Origin: Bipolaris cookei
Lineage: Eukaryota; Ascomycota; Dothideomycetes; Pleosporales; Pleosporaceae
Direction of reading: 5' to 3'
Length of the DNA: 64,000 nucleotides
NCBI GenBank assembly: GCA_002286855.1
Contig: NRSV01000013.1
Span: 157,190-221,189 of the forward strand
Position numbers and translations under genes: made by a program. The notes under the pieces were generated by a model, which was not told where the DNA came from, searched no databases, and saw nothing but the letters and a program-made list of their open reading frames with translations. Below are positions 35,764 through 47,097 of this stretch, in pieces (position 1 is the first letter of the stretch; the number at the start of each line of letters is the position of its first letter).

Positions 35764-36083
35764 GGCGACGGTGTGTATTGGTGTGGTGGATGATTGCGGG
35801 CAAGAAATTTACGTAGGAAGGCGGCCAAAAGTTCAAACTGCGCGCGGAACCTAGGCCGTGCACCAGACACGCTAACTGCGGATTCGGTACCCTGCGGCAG
35901 GTAACGACACCCCCGTCCCTCTCCGCATTCGTCCTGTAAATCCGCCCCGAGGGCACTAGGATCACTTGCTCCCTCTTTGGTCTTTGCTTACCTCCTCTAC
36001 ACCTTCACAAACGCTGCGCCTTCCTACAATTGACGCCATATCGCTCGGCCTCCCCATGCGTCTCCTACGGTAGTCCCACCAGA
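35764..36083. promoter_or_regulatory. divergent promoter, utp23 / DUF726 gene
   Basis: 320 bp shared between two start codons. CT-rich near 35970-36020 on the plus-strand side. No TATA box was recognised. Confidence 0.5.
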
Positions 36084-39000
36084 ATGAGCGAGAACCCCGC
36101 CGAACCCTCTAAGAATGAGGGAAATAGTACAAAGACTACCGAATCAAACAAAGACGCCAACCAAGAGGTTGAATACGATGACTTTGGCCTGCCGATAAGG
36201 AAAAGGCGACCACGCACTCCTGTCGAGGACAGTTCAGACTCGGAGGCAGACAAGTTTGAGGATGCCGTAGCTTCCAAAAAGGACAGCGCACAGCAGGCCA
36301 TCGCGCCAAAGGCAAAGGAAGATACACCACAAGAAAAGGAGACCAAGGTTGAGATTCTACCGGCCGGTTCAGAGAAAATTGAGGCGGAGAACAATGTGCA
36401 AGCTCAAGCCAACGTACAGGCCACGGTGCCAGTGGAGAACCCCAAACAGAAGGGGCTCGAAAAGATGCCTGAGGAACAACTTGAGGGGCTGCCTGAGGAT
36501 AGGCTCATAGAAACGAAGCTAAATTCACCAGCATCTATAAAGTCTCCCTCAAACTCCGAGCCTCCGAAAGGCGTAAATGCATCCATATCCGAATACTCAC
36601 ACCAACGCCTTGTCACACAGCCACAAGATAATTTCAAGGACAAGGTGGAGGATAATGACGATGACGGATGGCAGACCATGCCTGCGTATGCTCATTACGA
36701 CATGTACGACGACGATAACAGGCTCATTGCGAAGGAGAATGCAGAGGAGCTGGAAGACATGCATGGCTACGGAAACGTCGGGGGAGCTGCCAAAGGTTAT
36801 ACCAGGGTTATCATGGACGATGACGCTGATTCACAGACGAGTATGGATGACAACACTGCGTACCTCTTTAAAGAAAAAAGTACTGCGTTGGCAGATGAAG
36901 ACGAAGAGGGGCGAGATCCACGCCAGCAGATGCAAGCCACCAAAAACATCCTCACCGAAGGACAGCGTGTCGCATATGTCGGATTGGTACGATTGGCCAC
37001 CAAGGAAATGGAAAGGCGGTTTTCCGATTTCAAGACAACCAGCAGAAGACTTAAGAAGCTGCTAGAGCTGCAGTCGGGAACGACAAAAATGTGGTCACAA
37101 AAAGTCATGGTCAAGATATATGCACACATGGATATCAATGCTTCTGAGCAGATTATGATTGAGCAACTGTCAGAGCATGGTGTAGTCCCGGCTGACCTCA
37201 CGCCAGCATTAATGCAGAATGCGCGGGTGAAGAACCCAGTAGCAGATGACATAGACGCCGTCAGTGGATCAGGTTCTGCGAGGCCATCTATATCATCACC
37301 CCGTCCCGAAACCCCAGCAGAGAAGTCCAAGTCGAAACATGCTTCAACACCAAGCTCAGAGGAGGGTCTTCAGTCACCGCCACCACCGCCCTACGATGAA
37401 CATCAGGACGACGGCTATGACTACCCAGAGGCCAGGTCGCCATCCCAACTTCCATCAAGTAAGAATCTTGACATTGATTTGAGATGGACAGTCTTGTGTG
37501 ATCTATTCCTGGTGCTCATAGCAGACTCCGTATATGATTCACGCTCGAGAGAGCTGTTTGAGCGAGTTGGCAAGTATCTCGCCGTAGATTGGCTCGAAAG
37601 TTGCCGCTTTGAGAAGCGTGTTACAGATGCTCTGGAGATGCAGGAGCAAGCTGACAAGGAGAACTGGAACGAAGATGAACACATGGTTAATCGTGCCAGG
37701 CGAGCGCGGAACAAGCGGTTGGCGTTTATGGGTCTCGCAACCGTCGGAGGTGGTCTTGTAATTGGGCTGTCAGCAGGCCTCCTAGCTCCTGTCATTGGAG
37801 CTGGTCTTGCAGCGGGATTTTCTACGATTGGCGTAGCCGGTACCAGCACTTTCCTGGCTGGTGCTGGAGGTGCTGCCATCATCACGTCTACTGGTGTTGT
37901 TACTGGTAGCACTGTCGGTGTTAGGGCGATGAACAGGCGTACAGGTGCAGTGAAGACATTTGAGTATCGGCCTCTTCACAACAACAAGAGAACCCATCTT
38001 ATCATTACATTGGCAGGCTGGATGAATGGCAAAGTCGACGACGTCCGATTGCCATACAGTACTGTGGACCCCATCATGGGTGACATCTACTCTGTCCTCT
38101 GGGAGCCTGAGATGCTTAGGAGCATGGGTGCCACCATCAACATTCTTGCTACTGAGGTGAGTGTGATGAGCAGGTTTAGAGGCGTATATACTGACAGTGT
38201 CTAGGCTCTCACACAAGGTTTGCAGCAGGTTTTGGGAAGCACCATTCTCACAGCTCTCATGTCTGCTATGACGCTGCCGCTTGCTTTGACGAAGCTTTCA
38301 TATCTGATCGACAATCCGTGGATCGTTTCACAAGCTCGAGCCGATATGGCTGGTCTCATTTTGGCAGACTCACTTATCGATCGCAACTTGGGAACAAGAC
38401 CTGTCACTCTCGTCGGCTTCTCCTTGGGCTCAAGAGTCATTTTCTCGTGTCTGAAGGAGCTTGCGGAACGTGGTGCGTTTGGTATCGTGCAGAACGTGTA
38501 CATGTTTGGTACGCCAGCAGTGGTCAAATATGAAGAGTACGTCAAGGCCAGGTCTGTTGTGCCTGGAAGATTTGTCAATGGGTATGCTACCAATGACTGG
38601 ATTTTGGGTATGTTGCATGTTTCATGCTTCTTATGATTAGTGTTAACGTATCCAGGCTATCTCTTCCGCGCAACTAGCGGTGGTGTTATGCGCGTTGCAG
38701 GCCTTGCTCCGATACAGGTCCCCACCATTGAGAACGTCAACGTGACTGAGCTTGTGCCTGGCCATATGGCATACCGTGCTGTCATGCCCAAGCTCCTTCG
38801 CGAAGTTGGATGGGTTGTTGAATCAGACGAATTCGCCGAAATCGAGGATCCAGATCCGGACAACCACGAACAGCGACAGCGCGAACTCATCAACGAGATT
38901 GAAGAAGCGAGAAAAGACCTGGAGAAGAAGGCGCAAGAGAAGGAGAAGAGAGGCAGTAAGCTGAGCTGGTGGAAGAAAAAGAAGGCTGCAAAGAACGAAT

Positions 39001-39731
39001 GGGAAGTTTACGATGAAAACTCGAACGCTCCGCCTCCAGGCCACAAAAAACTAGACCAAGACCAGGACCCAGCGAAACTGGCAGAAAACCCAATCATGTT
39101 CGACATTGACGCGATACGAAAAGAAGTAGCGAGCCTAGCCGTCGAAACCAAAGAATACAACGCCGAAGCCGAATTCGAAATCAAAGAAATCAAATCGACG
39201 CTTCCACCCATGAAAATCGACATTGCTACTGTTCCTCCCTCCCAAGCAGGCAACAACCCGTACTCGAAACTTCGAGAGACCAAGAGCTACAACGACAGCC
39301 TAGGATCAGCAAATACACCCAAACCCAGCTCTAACGGGACCCACGCAGCCGGCGGATGGGAAGAATACGACGAATTCGAGCACGAACAAGACCACATGGA
39401 AATGACCTTTGACACGTCCTTCCGCGATCCCACTCCCCCTCCTCCCAACTCCACTAACGCCAATACCACTAGCAATAATAACAAATCATCTTTCCCTCCA
39501 TCACCCTTGCCAGCCCAACCCATCCACTCGGACACGGCTTCCCTGTGGGACGACGGTCCCCTTTCGTCATCGTATCATCATCATACGGCGAGACCCCCGC
39601 TTCGCTCGGCCAAAACAGATTCACATCTAGCGAGTGGAATGGATAACGGTGATCTGGGGCATAATGCCTGGGCAGATGAGTTTGAGGATGATTTTGGCGA
39701 GGAGAAGGAGGTTAAGATGAGTTTTATGTAA
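36084..39731 (+). CDS. DUF726 (TMCO4-like) membrane-associated hydrolase-like protein
   Basis: Large protein of 1183 residues from exons 36084-38156, 38205-38607 and 38656-39731 (two 48-nt introns). The N-terminal 270 residues are acidic and disordered, with repeated Glu/Asp. A Gly/Ala-rich hydrophobic stretch follows at about 550-625 (GLATVGGGLVIGLSAGLLAP..AGGAAIITSTG), likely membrane-embedded. The DUF726 alpha/beta-hydrolase core comes next: LIITLAGWMNG, then nucleophile elbow VTLVGFSLGSRVIF (GxSxG intact), YMFGTPAV, VNGYATNDWILGYLFRATSG. After it comes a Lys/Glu coiled-coil-like run (QRQRELINEIEEARKDLEKK) and an acidic end. Human TMCO4 is the same family; substrate is unknown. The start at 36084 is the first in-frame ATG. 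Confidence 0.9.
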
Positions 39732-40559
39732 TGTTAACCTACGGTGTTGTTATCATGCCCCCCCCTCCCCCTCCTTTTTTTTCTTGGTGTTTTGTTAAAA
39801 CTGGTGATGGGGAGAGGAAACGGCATTGGAACGTTTATTGTTTTCAGCGTGCATTTGCTATTCTTTTCGCGGGTAAGGGAGGAGAGATGAACCTTGTTGG
39901 ATGGGTGTTTTTGGCGTTTCCCATCTCTTTTAGACACACGCTCTCCCCGGTTTTGTTTCACTTCATTAGCGGGGGCGTCGAATCCACTGGTTTTTTCTTC
40001 CTATTCTTGATTTTCATGTCTTTGTTTTTTTTTCTTCTCTTGCGGCATTGATTCCGGGGGATACGTGGTCGTTTGTACATGTGTCTTTTCTTTGGTTTGT
40101 TTTGCTGCTGGTCTGTTAATAGGATCATATGTAATGGAGATGGATGTGTAGGATGTTCATGCGTAGTGTATAGGCATTTATTGTGGAGGGCCCTAATGGA
40201 GATGGAGGTGACAAGAGGGTGGAGAAAAAAAAACTAAGTTGTTAGATTGGATTGGATTTACATAGATGATATTGAATGCGTTGTTAGCGGTATGTATTCT
40301 ATAGTGATGTTTGTATTGAGAGATGGCACTTAAACAGCATGCAATAACGCATTTACTCTTATTGTTACTCGATTTTTCTTTCTGTCTAGACAGATCGAAT
40401 TGTGTTTCATGGGTTCAAAATCATCCCTGGTGTCACAGGATATACATGGTTCTATACAAATCAGCATCCTGCTGATCAGCAGCAAATGTAGTAGCTGCAA
40501 CCTCGCTATTCCTCTTTTTTTTTAGTAAATTCTCCACCCCGCAGTTCAAATCCAGCCTC
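39732..40559. other. convergent 3' flanks
   Basis: 828 bp between the DUF726 gene (+) and mL54 gene (-), T-rich with C- and T-runs (about 39760-39785, 40025-40045). No gene seen. Confidence 0.45.
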
Positions 40560-41346
40560 TTAACCCATTGCCTTCAGGAAGTTGGCCTCCTTGATGGATG
40601 CCCTCCGCTTATTCCGCATGGCTTTTGTCAATTCGTCTCGCGCCTCTGCAGCCTGCACTGCACCGGCCAGGGTTCCATCACTAACTGGTAAGTCGATAGT
40701 CTGCTCGTACAGTGGCACTTTGGGTATCAGCATTTCGGGGTTTTCAGCCTGTTCTTTGCGGAGACGCTTCGCAGCCAGACGACGCTGTTTCTTTGATTTG
40801 GCTGTGTAATTTTAGTTAGCACACTACTTCTTTTCCCTTTTGTCAAAATGTAATGGCACAAGAAGAAAACATACAGAATAAATCACCCGCGCCCTTCTCC
40901 GCCTTCTTCTCCTGCCGATCCAGTAGCGTCCACAGCCAAGCCGGGTACTCGTCGTCGGGCGCCGCAATTGGATCCTGTCTGTCCTTCAAGAAATTGAGAC
41001 CTTTGAGTGGCTGACCTGCCGGTATGCTGCTCTTGACTAGAGGCGCAACCTTCTTCTTTGCTACTTCTGCCGCTGCCGCCTTCACATCAGGACCCGGGGC
41101 TGGCGTCAATGGCTCGCTAAAAGGTTGGGCGGCAGACGTCGATATGGCCGTGGGTGGTGCATGAGAAGATGACAAGTTGCCTTGGCGGGGTACGGATTGC
41201 GTGGCTGTGGAACTGGAAATGGGTGTGGCATTGCGGAGTGGAGATGCGGTAGTGAAGAAGCGTGGATTCTGTGGGTGGCGCAGAGAGACGGGCGGTATTT
41301 GGTGGGCGCTGCGCGAGGCGGCCCGCAGGCACGATCGACATATCAT
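40560..41346 (-). CDS. mrpl37: mitochondrial large-subunit ribosomal protein mL54 (Mrpl37)
   Basis: 237 residues from exons 40875-41346 and 40560-40801 (73-nt intron, GTATGT..ACACAG with a GCTAAC branch). The basic, acid-poor N-terminus (MICRSCLRAASRSAHQ..) is a mitochondrial targeting sequence; a low-complexity Ala/Pro/Ser stretch follows. The family core is KSSIPAGQPLKGLNFLKDRQ, then DDEYPAWLWTLLD, then on exon 2 SKKQRRLAAKRLRKEQ and a conserved tail RRASIKEANFLKAMG. The start at 41346 is a true ATG at the targeting peptide. Confidence 0.93.
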
Positions 41347-42286
41347 TTTTCAATTGACGAGGAGAGCCGATTTGCGGGGGTGGGTTGGTGGACTGGATGT
41401 TCCCAAGTGACGATGTTCAAAAGTTTGAGACGACAAGGGAAGGCTGCCGAGGTGTTTCGCCGATGCCGGTTGGGGTTAGGCGATGAGATCCCACGTTCAA
41501 TCAACACCCCGTCGCGCTAGAGACACCATGTTCGATGCTCGTCAATATCTGCTCCGGTTTTCTCTCTTAACAGATAATGTTAAGATCTACGTGTACATGC
41601 ACATGCAACGGCCTGGCAGCTTTGGATAGGCAGGTGTCGGGCATGGCCTAGCACCTTCCCAATTTGAAAATTCCCTGTGAGCCCCCCCGTCCCTCCATCG
41701 GTGACTAGGCGGATGGGATGCATGCGCGAGCATGATTTGCACGGTAGAGACATAAGCCCAAGACCGGCCAACTGCCGAGTCGTCAATGCATCATGGTACA
41801 GTTATCATGTGAAGGACAGGTTGTGAATGACCGCTGTGTGTCTGGTATGGAAATGTGTTTGTTTCAATCTGGGATATGTACGTCTGAGACATAGACACAG
41901 TGGAACCACTGTACACAACATAACCAAAAACAAACGACTGCGCCTGCGGTAAACCGCCTTTCCGAGTGACATCGTACAAGAGAGAACAAACGTGAGACAT
42001 CGTTAAAGACAGTGCAGGGTAGTGCCCCAAACCTGAGACTGGGATTCCAGAAATGCCTGTTGCCCTTCCTTCGACCCAGACCAGCAGGTAAACCAAAAAA
42101 ATATATAGAACAGGAGAAACTAAGATTAGACAAATGAGTGTGCGGGGGTTAGGCCGGAAATCCGCTAATATGTACAGACAAAGTGAGAGCGTGAGTGTCT
42201 AAGGTATCAAGCAACAAGCAACAAGCAACAGAGGCGATCCGAGTGACGCGGGAGTGTAAAAAAGTGAAGAGTTGACGGTGGTGGTC
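41347..42286. other. mrpl37 promoter side / 3' flank of the unknown Ser-rich gene
   Basis: 940 bp with no supported gene. Small frames at 41580-42133 lack family resemblance. A short CAAGCAA repeat lies at about 42208-42230. Confidence 0.45.
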
Positions 42287-43144
42287 TCAGATCCAGGCCA
42301 TGGCAGGAGCTTGGTATGGCATGCCAAACCGTTGGCTGAACAGTGGACGAATCTCGGCAAGATAGTCGGCAGCACAGTAGGCGGCCAAATTCCTAGATAG
42401 CATAGCGGAATGATCTGCTTCAGCCTCGGCGTCGCGGACCACGCCGCCAAACTCCTCAACAACCTCGTTGAGCTGCTCGAGTTCGCGGCCAAAGGGGTGG
42501 CTCTCTTCTTCAATCGTAGCCTTGAAAATGTCGAGTGACGATCGCTGTTCGCGCGAGCTCCGCACGGAGCCCACGCTTCCACGTGAGCTGATGCTACCCC
42601 GCGTACCCACGTTCTGGAGAGATCGCTTGTGAGCCAGTCGTTCATGGGCACGCTTGCTGTGCGAGAGGGCCCTCGCCGGAATAGTTGGAACTGGCTCGGT
42701 AATTTCCTCCCTGACCTGCTTGAGACTGGTGGTTGAAGCAGACTTCCTGAGTGGTTTGCCACCAGACGGGAAGCCGCCGGCATAGTTTGGAACTGGCGAA
42801 ATAGGCGAGAGATCCACAGATGAAGCATCCGTCAATGCAGTGTCTCTGGATGCATGGGAAGAAGCACGGGAGCGTGTGGATACACTGTGGTCCGAGTCGT
42901 CTGCCGAGGAGGATTGGGTTAGAGAGGCCATAGAGGATGCATTCTTAAGGCTTGAGATGTCGGGCGCGTTGTACGAAAGCATGTTGGTAGTCGACACGAG
43001 AGCAATAGGGAGGGAGATTTTGGCACGATCGATGAAGGAGCCGTTCTTGACACTCTGGCTGCGAGTTGGGCGAGTGGGCGAGGTGGGCTCCTTGGGCTCC
43101 TCCGTTCGCTTCATGCGCTTGGTCATTGCGCGTGCGAGAGACAT
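42287..43144 (-). CDS. conserved Ser-rich fungal protein, function unknown
   Basis: 285 residues, one exon, true ATG at 43144. The N-terminus is basic (MSLARAMTKRMKR); residues 20-200 are rich in Ser, Thr, Arg and Pro (for example SVSTRSRASSHASRD and RGSISSRGSVGSVRSSREQR), the kind of stretch often phosphorylated. The last 75 residues look folded: SSLDIFKATIEEESHPFGRE, a helix with LEQLNEVVEEFGG, and an ending MPYQAPAMAWI. No known domain was recognised. Codon use and length argue for a real gene. No function is proposed. Confidence 0.75.
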   Translation of the reverse strand: MSLARAMTKRMKRTEEPKEPTSPTRPTRSQSVKNGSFIDRAKISLPIALVSTTNMLSYNAPDISSLKNASSMASLTQSSSADDSDHSVSTRSRASSHASRDTALTDASSVDLSPISPVPNYAGGFPSGGKPLRKSASTTSLKQVREEITEPVPTIPARALSHSKRAHERLAHKRSLQNVGTRGSISSRGSVGSVRSSREQRSSLDIFKATIEEESHPFGRELEQLNEVVEEFGGVVRDAEAEADHSAMLSRNLAAYCAADYLAEIRPLFSQRFGMPYQAPAMAWI

Positions 43145-45152
43145 ATTGATGAATTAATTCTCAAGATGGGCGATAGTGCCTGATAAGTGTTTGGCGGTCG
43201 GAAGCAGGGCCGGTAATTCTAGCAATGACCGTCGTTGGTCGCTCTAGGAATGCGGCGTCGCAGATAAGCGGGGTACTGCCGAAGATAAATTGCACGTTTT
43301 GCTGGCACGAGGTGCAAGCAGTCGAGGGCTAGTGTTCCGCTAATGCAACGGTTGCAGTCTTCTGGAATACACCAAGGCAGCGAGGTGCGGTGCAACAGTG
43401 GTGAGGGTGGAGTTGGCCTGGTGGTACGGAGGTCACAAGGGACGGTGGTAGGGTGATTTGGTGGTCCGGTGCACTTTGCAGCAGAGTCGATGCCCCGCGT
43501 TGGACGTTGCTGCTTGCTGTTGCTAGTGAAGTCTTTGACGCCTAGTGTTTTTTTTCAAGTTTTTCTTGTTCTTTGGGGAATTGCTGGGCTCGCAGCGGGT
43601 GGGGAAGAATGGAAAAGGGTGAATGGGGAACAAGGACCGTCTGTCAAAGAGCGTGGGGAAGGGTAGGGATGGTAAGGAGCGAACACCGGGCTGCGTAAAG
43701 GAATGGTTTTGCTGGGTGCGTAAGGCACAAAAAGGGAGCAGAGAAAGGCAGCGAAGAAGGGCGCGTGATGCAGCGACAGCGACAGCGACGGGGCAGGCCT
43801 CTTGAAAAGCCAGAGGAGGGCAGCAGGGAGGACGGGCTGGGCTTTTTGCGCTGTCTCCAAGAGATTGGTAGCCTGCACTGCCCCGGACCCTGCACCGGGC
43901 CCCGTGCGTTTCGAGCGCCACGCCAATCAGAAGGCGTTGCCTCGTCGCCTGAGCGTCTCAGGTTAAGCCGGCTCTGTTCTCCTGTTTGCTTGTTCCACCC
44001 TTCCAGCACGTCCGGTTGGGGCCCGCAGAGGACTCGCTGTTTCAATGCAGCCCAGGAACACTCCCTCCCGCTCCACTCTCGGCCGCCCGCCGCCCTTTTG
44101 CGCTTGTAGCTCCAGCCAGAATGGCATTGACAGCTGAAATGAAGCTCCTCGAGCGTCGTCAACACTCGCACTGCCGCCCGCCGCCCGCTGCTGGTTTTTA
44201 TCCGCGAATCGCTGTTGGCCACAATCCCCCTCTGCCTCAACACGCAATTTGTCTATTCCCATGCCGTCACCCCCAAACTCTAATTAGTCTCCGCTGTGCA
44301 AACACCGGACGCGCAACCACATTGTTGGCTGCTTACTCTAGACCTAATGCATCTACTTACATACTCTACACTCAATATTCATGTCTGTTCACGTCTGAGC
44401 GCGCGCGTACAAAGCGAGCTCCCTCCCGCTAAACCCAATCCCCTCTTTTCTGCTTGGAGCAACCCCCATCCGACCTGCACTTCTGCCATGCCCGGCGTCA
44501 GAGTTTCAAACTTCACTGGCAGGGCCGAATGTGACGAGGGTGTGCCCTAATCCAGTCCAGTAATAAGGCCATCTCGCCAGACCGAGACCTTACTTGAGGC
44601 GGACCCACACCCGGCAGCCAGTCTCCGACTGCAGGCTGCGAACGTTGATCTGCCGCTTATACGCTAGCATTGACCTGTCTTCGCTTCTCGAGTACAATCC
44701 AGTACACCAGCCGCGAGAACACTTGGTCCGCCATCAAGCCATGTTTGCGCCCGCGTCTCCTGCTGGCCCAGCGCCCCGCGCCCAAAAACTAAGGCTAGTC
44801 TCTGCCATCATTGATACTGACGTTGACATCACCACCCATCATCAAGCCATGCAAGTTTATGCGAGTCAGGTGAGATGAAAGGGACTTGCAAAACAAAGGG
44901 CGGAGAGATCGGGGATTCGGGCACTTGATGAAACGCCCACGGACACTTCTATCCGAGGAAACATGGATAAACATCTTACACTGCGTTTCGCCAAAAAGCT
45001 TCACAATGGCCCTTCGTCACGCCAGATCAAAATTTGTCTGTTCACGACCAGACAAACATCATCATATCCCGAAATCTTTGGTCCACTGCCCAGCTCCTCG
45101 TCATCCAGGGTATCTTCGCCCACCACCACCACTACCACCACTACTACTACTA
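43145..45152. other. 2-kb gene-free stretch with simple repeats
   Basis: Upstream of the Ser-rich gene and downstream of pwp1. It holds a (cagcga)-type simple repeat at about 43771-43792 and a trinucleotide tract near 45119-45160. Overlapping short frames on both strands between 43470 and 44880 do not resemble known proteins. Confidence 0.45.
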
Positions 45153-45162
45153 CTACTCCTCC
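45117..45162. repeat. trinucleotide microsatellite at the pwp1 stop
   Basis: A CAC/CTA-type tract on the plus strand; on the minus strand it is a run of TAG and TGG units. The pwp1 stop codon (TAG, 45153-45155) is the first unit of the TAG run, so several further in-frame TAG codons follow immediately. Confidence 0.85.
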
Positions 45163-46849
45163 ATCGACTCCCATCCCTTGTCACCACCATCCTCCCCTTC
45201 CTCGTCATTGCTCTCTCCTTCTTCCGAATCAGAATCCGTGTCTTCCTCTTCCAGACCCACGAGACGCTCCTTGCCATCTCCCCTAACTGCCGGCACTTTG
45301 CTGGCAAAAGCTGCACGCACCGCTGCATTGGTGCTCGTATCCCAAATCTGCACGGCGCCCTTGCTTCCTGCTACCGCCAGTCGGAAACCCACTTCATTAT
45401 CAGGGGCAAAGGATGTGGAGAAGACTTTGCCAACGCCCAAGTCTCGCGACACCACCATGCTCGGCCCGCTTTCTTGAATGTTCCACAGTTTTACTTGCTT
45501 ATCCGTAGAGCCCGTCGCCAAGTAACCAGGTATCACCGGGTTGATGTCAAACGATGAAATGGACTCGTCATGGGCTTGTAGTACCCACACAGGTTTTGAG
45601 GCAGACGCATCTTTTGGTGCGTTGCGAGCATCGTGATAGTGTATCATGCCGTTTTCAGTCGAGACCTGCCAGGATTAATGTCGCATCATCAAGTTTGGCC
45701 TTGCAACACTTACATAGAAATAGTTCGGATCATGAGGATTCCACCGCACGCTTTCCACATCGCTCTCAACGCCCCACCGTGGTGCTTTTGCCTCGGGTGC
45801 ACGCATATCGGCCACCACCACTGTGCGGTCGTAGCTACCACTCAGAAGCGCAGTAGACTCGACAGGGTGCCATGCCACAGAGCACACCTTGTCCGTGTGA
45901 TACGTGTATGACTTTGCGCATCTGGTCGTGTTCAAGTCCCATAGCTTGATGGTTTTATCAGCCGACGATGACGCAAGAAGGTTGCGGTGGTGACGGTTGG
46001 CCGCGAGTGAGAGCACAGAGTCAACGTGGAACTCATCGTTGGCCTTCTTGGACTTCTTCTTCTTCTTCTTTTTGGGCTTGTCGGCCTTTGTCGCATCTTC
46101 GGCACCTTGTCCAAGTACCGCATCTGGGTACATGCTGTCCACTACGTCCAAATTCCAAATCTCAATATCCGGGTCCATGGTCCCAATGGCCACAAAATTA
46201 CCCTTGCCTTCGCTGGTGCCCACAGATTTGCCCACGGGCAGATCTAGCCATTCAACAGCCAGTGGGATGGCAGGCAGCATAATGTCATGATGCACGTAGA
46301 GATTGTCGTCCTCGTCTTCGTACACATAGACCTCAAGATGTGCAACTTCGTCTTCTATCCTTCCAGCCAATACCAGGTTGTCTGTGGCCAGAATCTGTAG
46401 CTCTTCTCGGTCCTCCTCATCCTCTTCGTCTCCGCCCTTCATGGTGATGTATGGGTCGTCTTCGTCGTTCTCGTGAAAGACTAAGTTCTTTGCGTTACCG
46501 AACATGGCCATGGTGTCGCCTTGGTCCTGGGCGACTTCATCGTCGTAGTGCTCAAGGTCGTATTCTTTGAGATCGTCGTCATCATCGCTTCAAATGATTA
46601 GCCTTTTAATTGTATGTACTAAAAGCAGCGCACTCACTCATCGTCCTCTTTCTGTGCTTTGCTCGAAGTTCCGTTGCTCTTGGCCTTCTCCTCAGCTTGC
46701 GCCTCTTCAAGTTCTTCCTTGGCGTCTTCCAGCTGTAGATTTGCAAGTTTCGATATGCGCTCATACTCTTCTTCGTCAAATTGGTACCTGGTGGGAAAAG
46801 GCGCCGCAAAGCCGCGCGGTACCCATGTTGTCGCTGTGATCATAGACAT
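45153..46849 (-). CDS. pwp1: Pwp1, WD40 ribosome-biogenesis protein
   Basis: Nuclear/nucleolar WD40 protein needed for 60S precursor processing. Exons 46638-46849, 45714-46587 and 45153-45665; 532 residues. The start gives MSMITATTWVPRGFAAPFP, the conserved N-terminus. An acidic region (DDDDDDDLKEYDLEHYDDE) and a Lys-run (KKKKKKKSKKAND) precede the blades. WD repeats are visible: LASSSADKTIKLWDL, LLSGSYDRTVVVAD, WNPHDPNYFYVSTENGMI, YLATGSTDKQVKLWNI and GAVQIWDT. The C-terminus is acidic (DTDSDSEEGESNDEEGED). The second intron (48 nt) falls inside the NYFYV-STENG turn. It is divergent from prp16 across 248 bp. Confidence 0.94.
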
Positions 46850-47097
46850 TGTTGTGGTACTGTGTGAGAAGATGCGCAGTGAGAGCGCAAGTTGCGTGGG
46901 GAACTTTTTCACAGGTTGGAAATAATTTTGGGCGCCCCGCAACGATTGGCTGAAGCTCCCGCCCTATCGATAATTGCGGACCTCCGAGCATCAACTTTCC
47001 TGCCATCTCAACACCAACAGCACCACGCCGAGTCTACACCCCACTATACATATATATATCCTTGTCGAAAGCAGCACCCGGAGTTTTGGTTGTCATA
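46850..47097. promoter_or_regulatory. bidirectional promoter, pwp1 / prp16
   Basis: 248 bp between start codons. It holds an inverted CCAAT box (attgg, 46945-46949) and a TATA-like run tatacatatatatat (47045-47059) about 40 bp before the prp16 ATG. Confidence 0.6.

Noticed and set aside
43470..44880. Cluster of overlapping frames on both strands in the 2-kb gap
   Set aside because: Low-complexity Arg/Ser/Pro translations, none with a start, splice pattern and family that agree.
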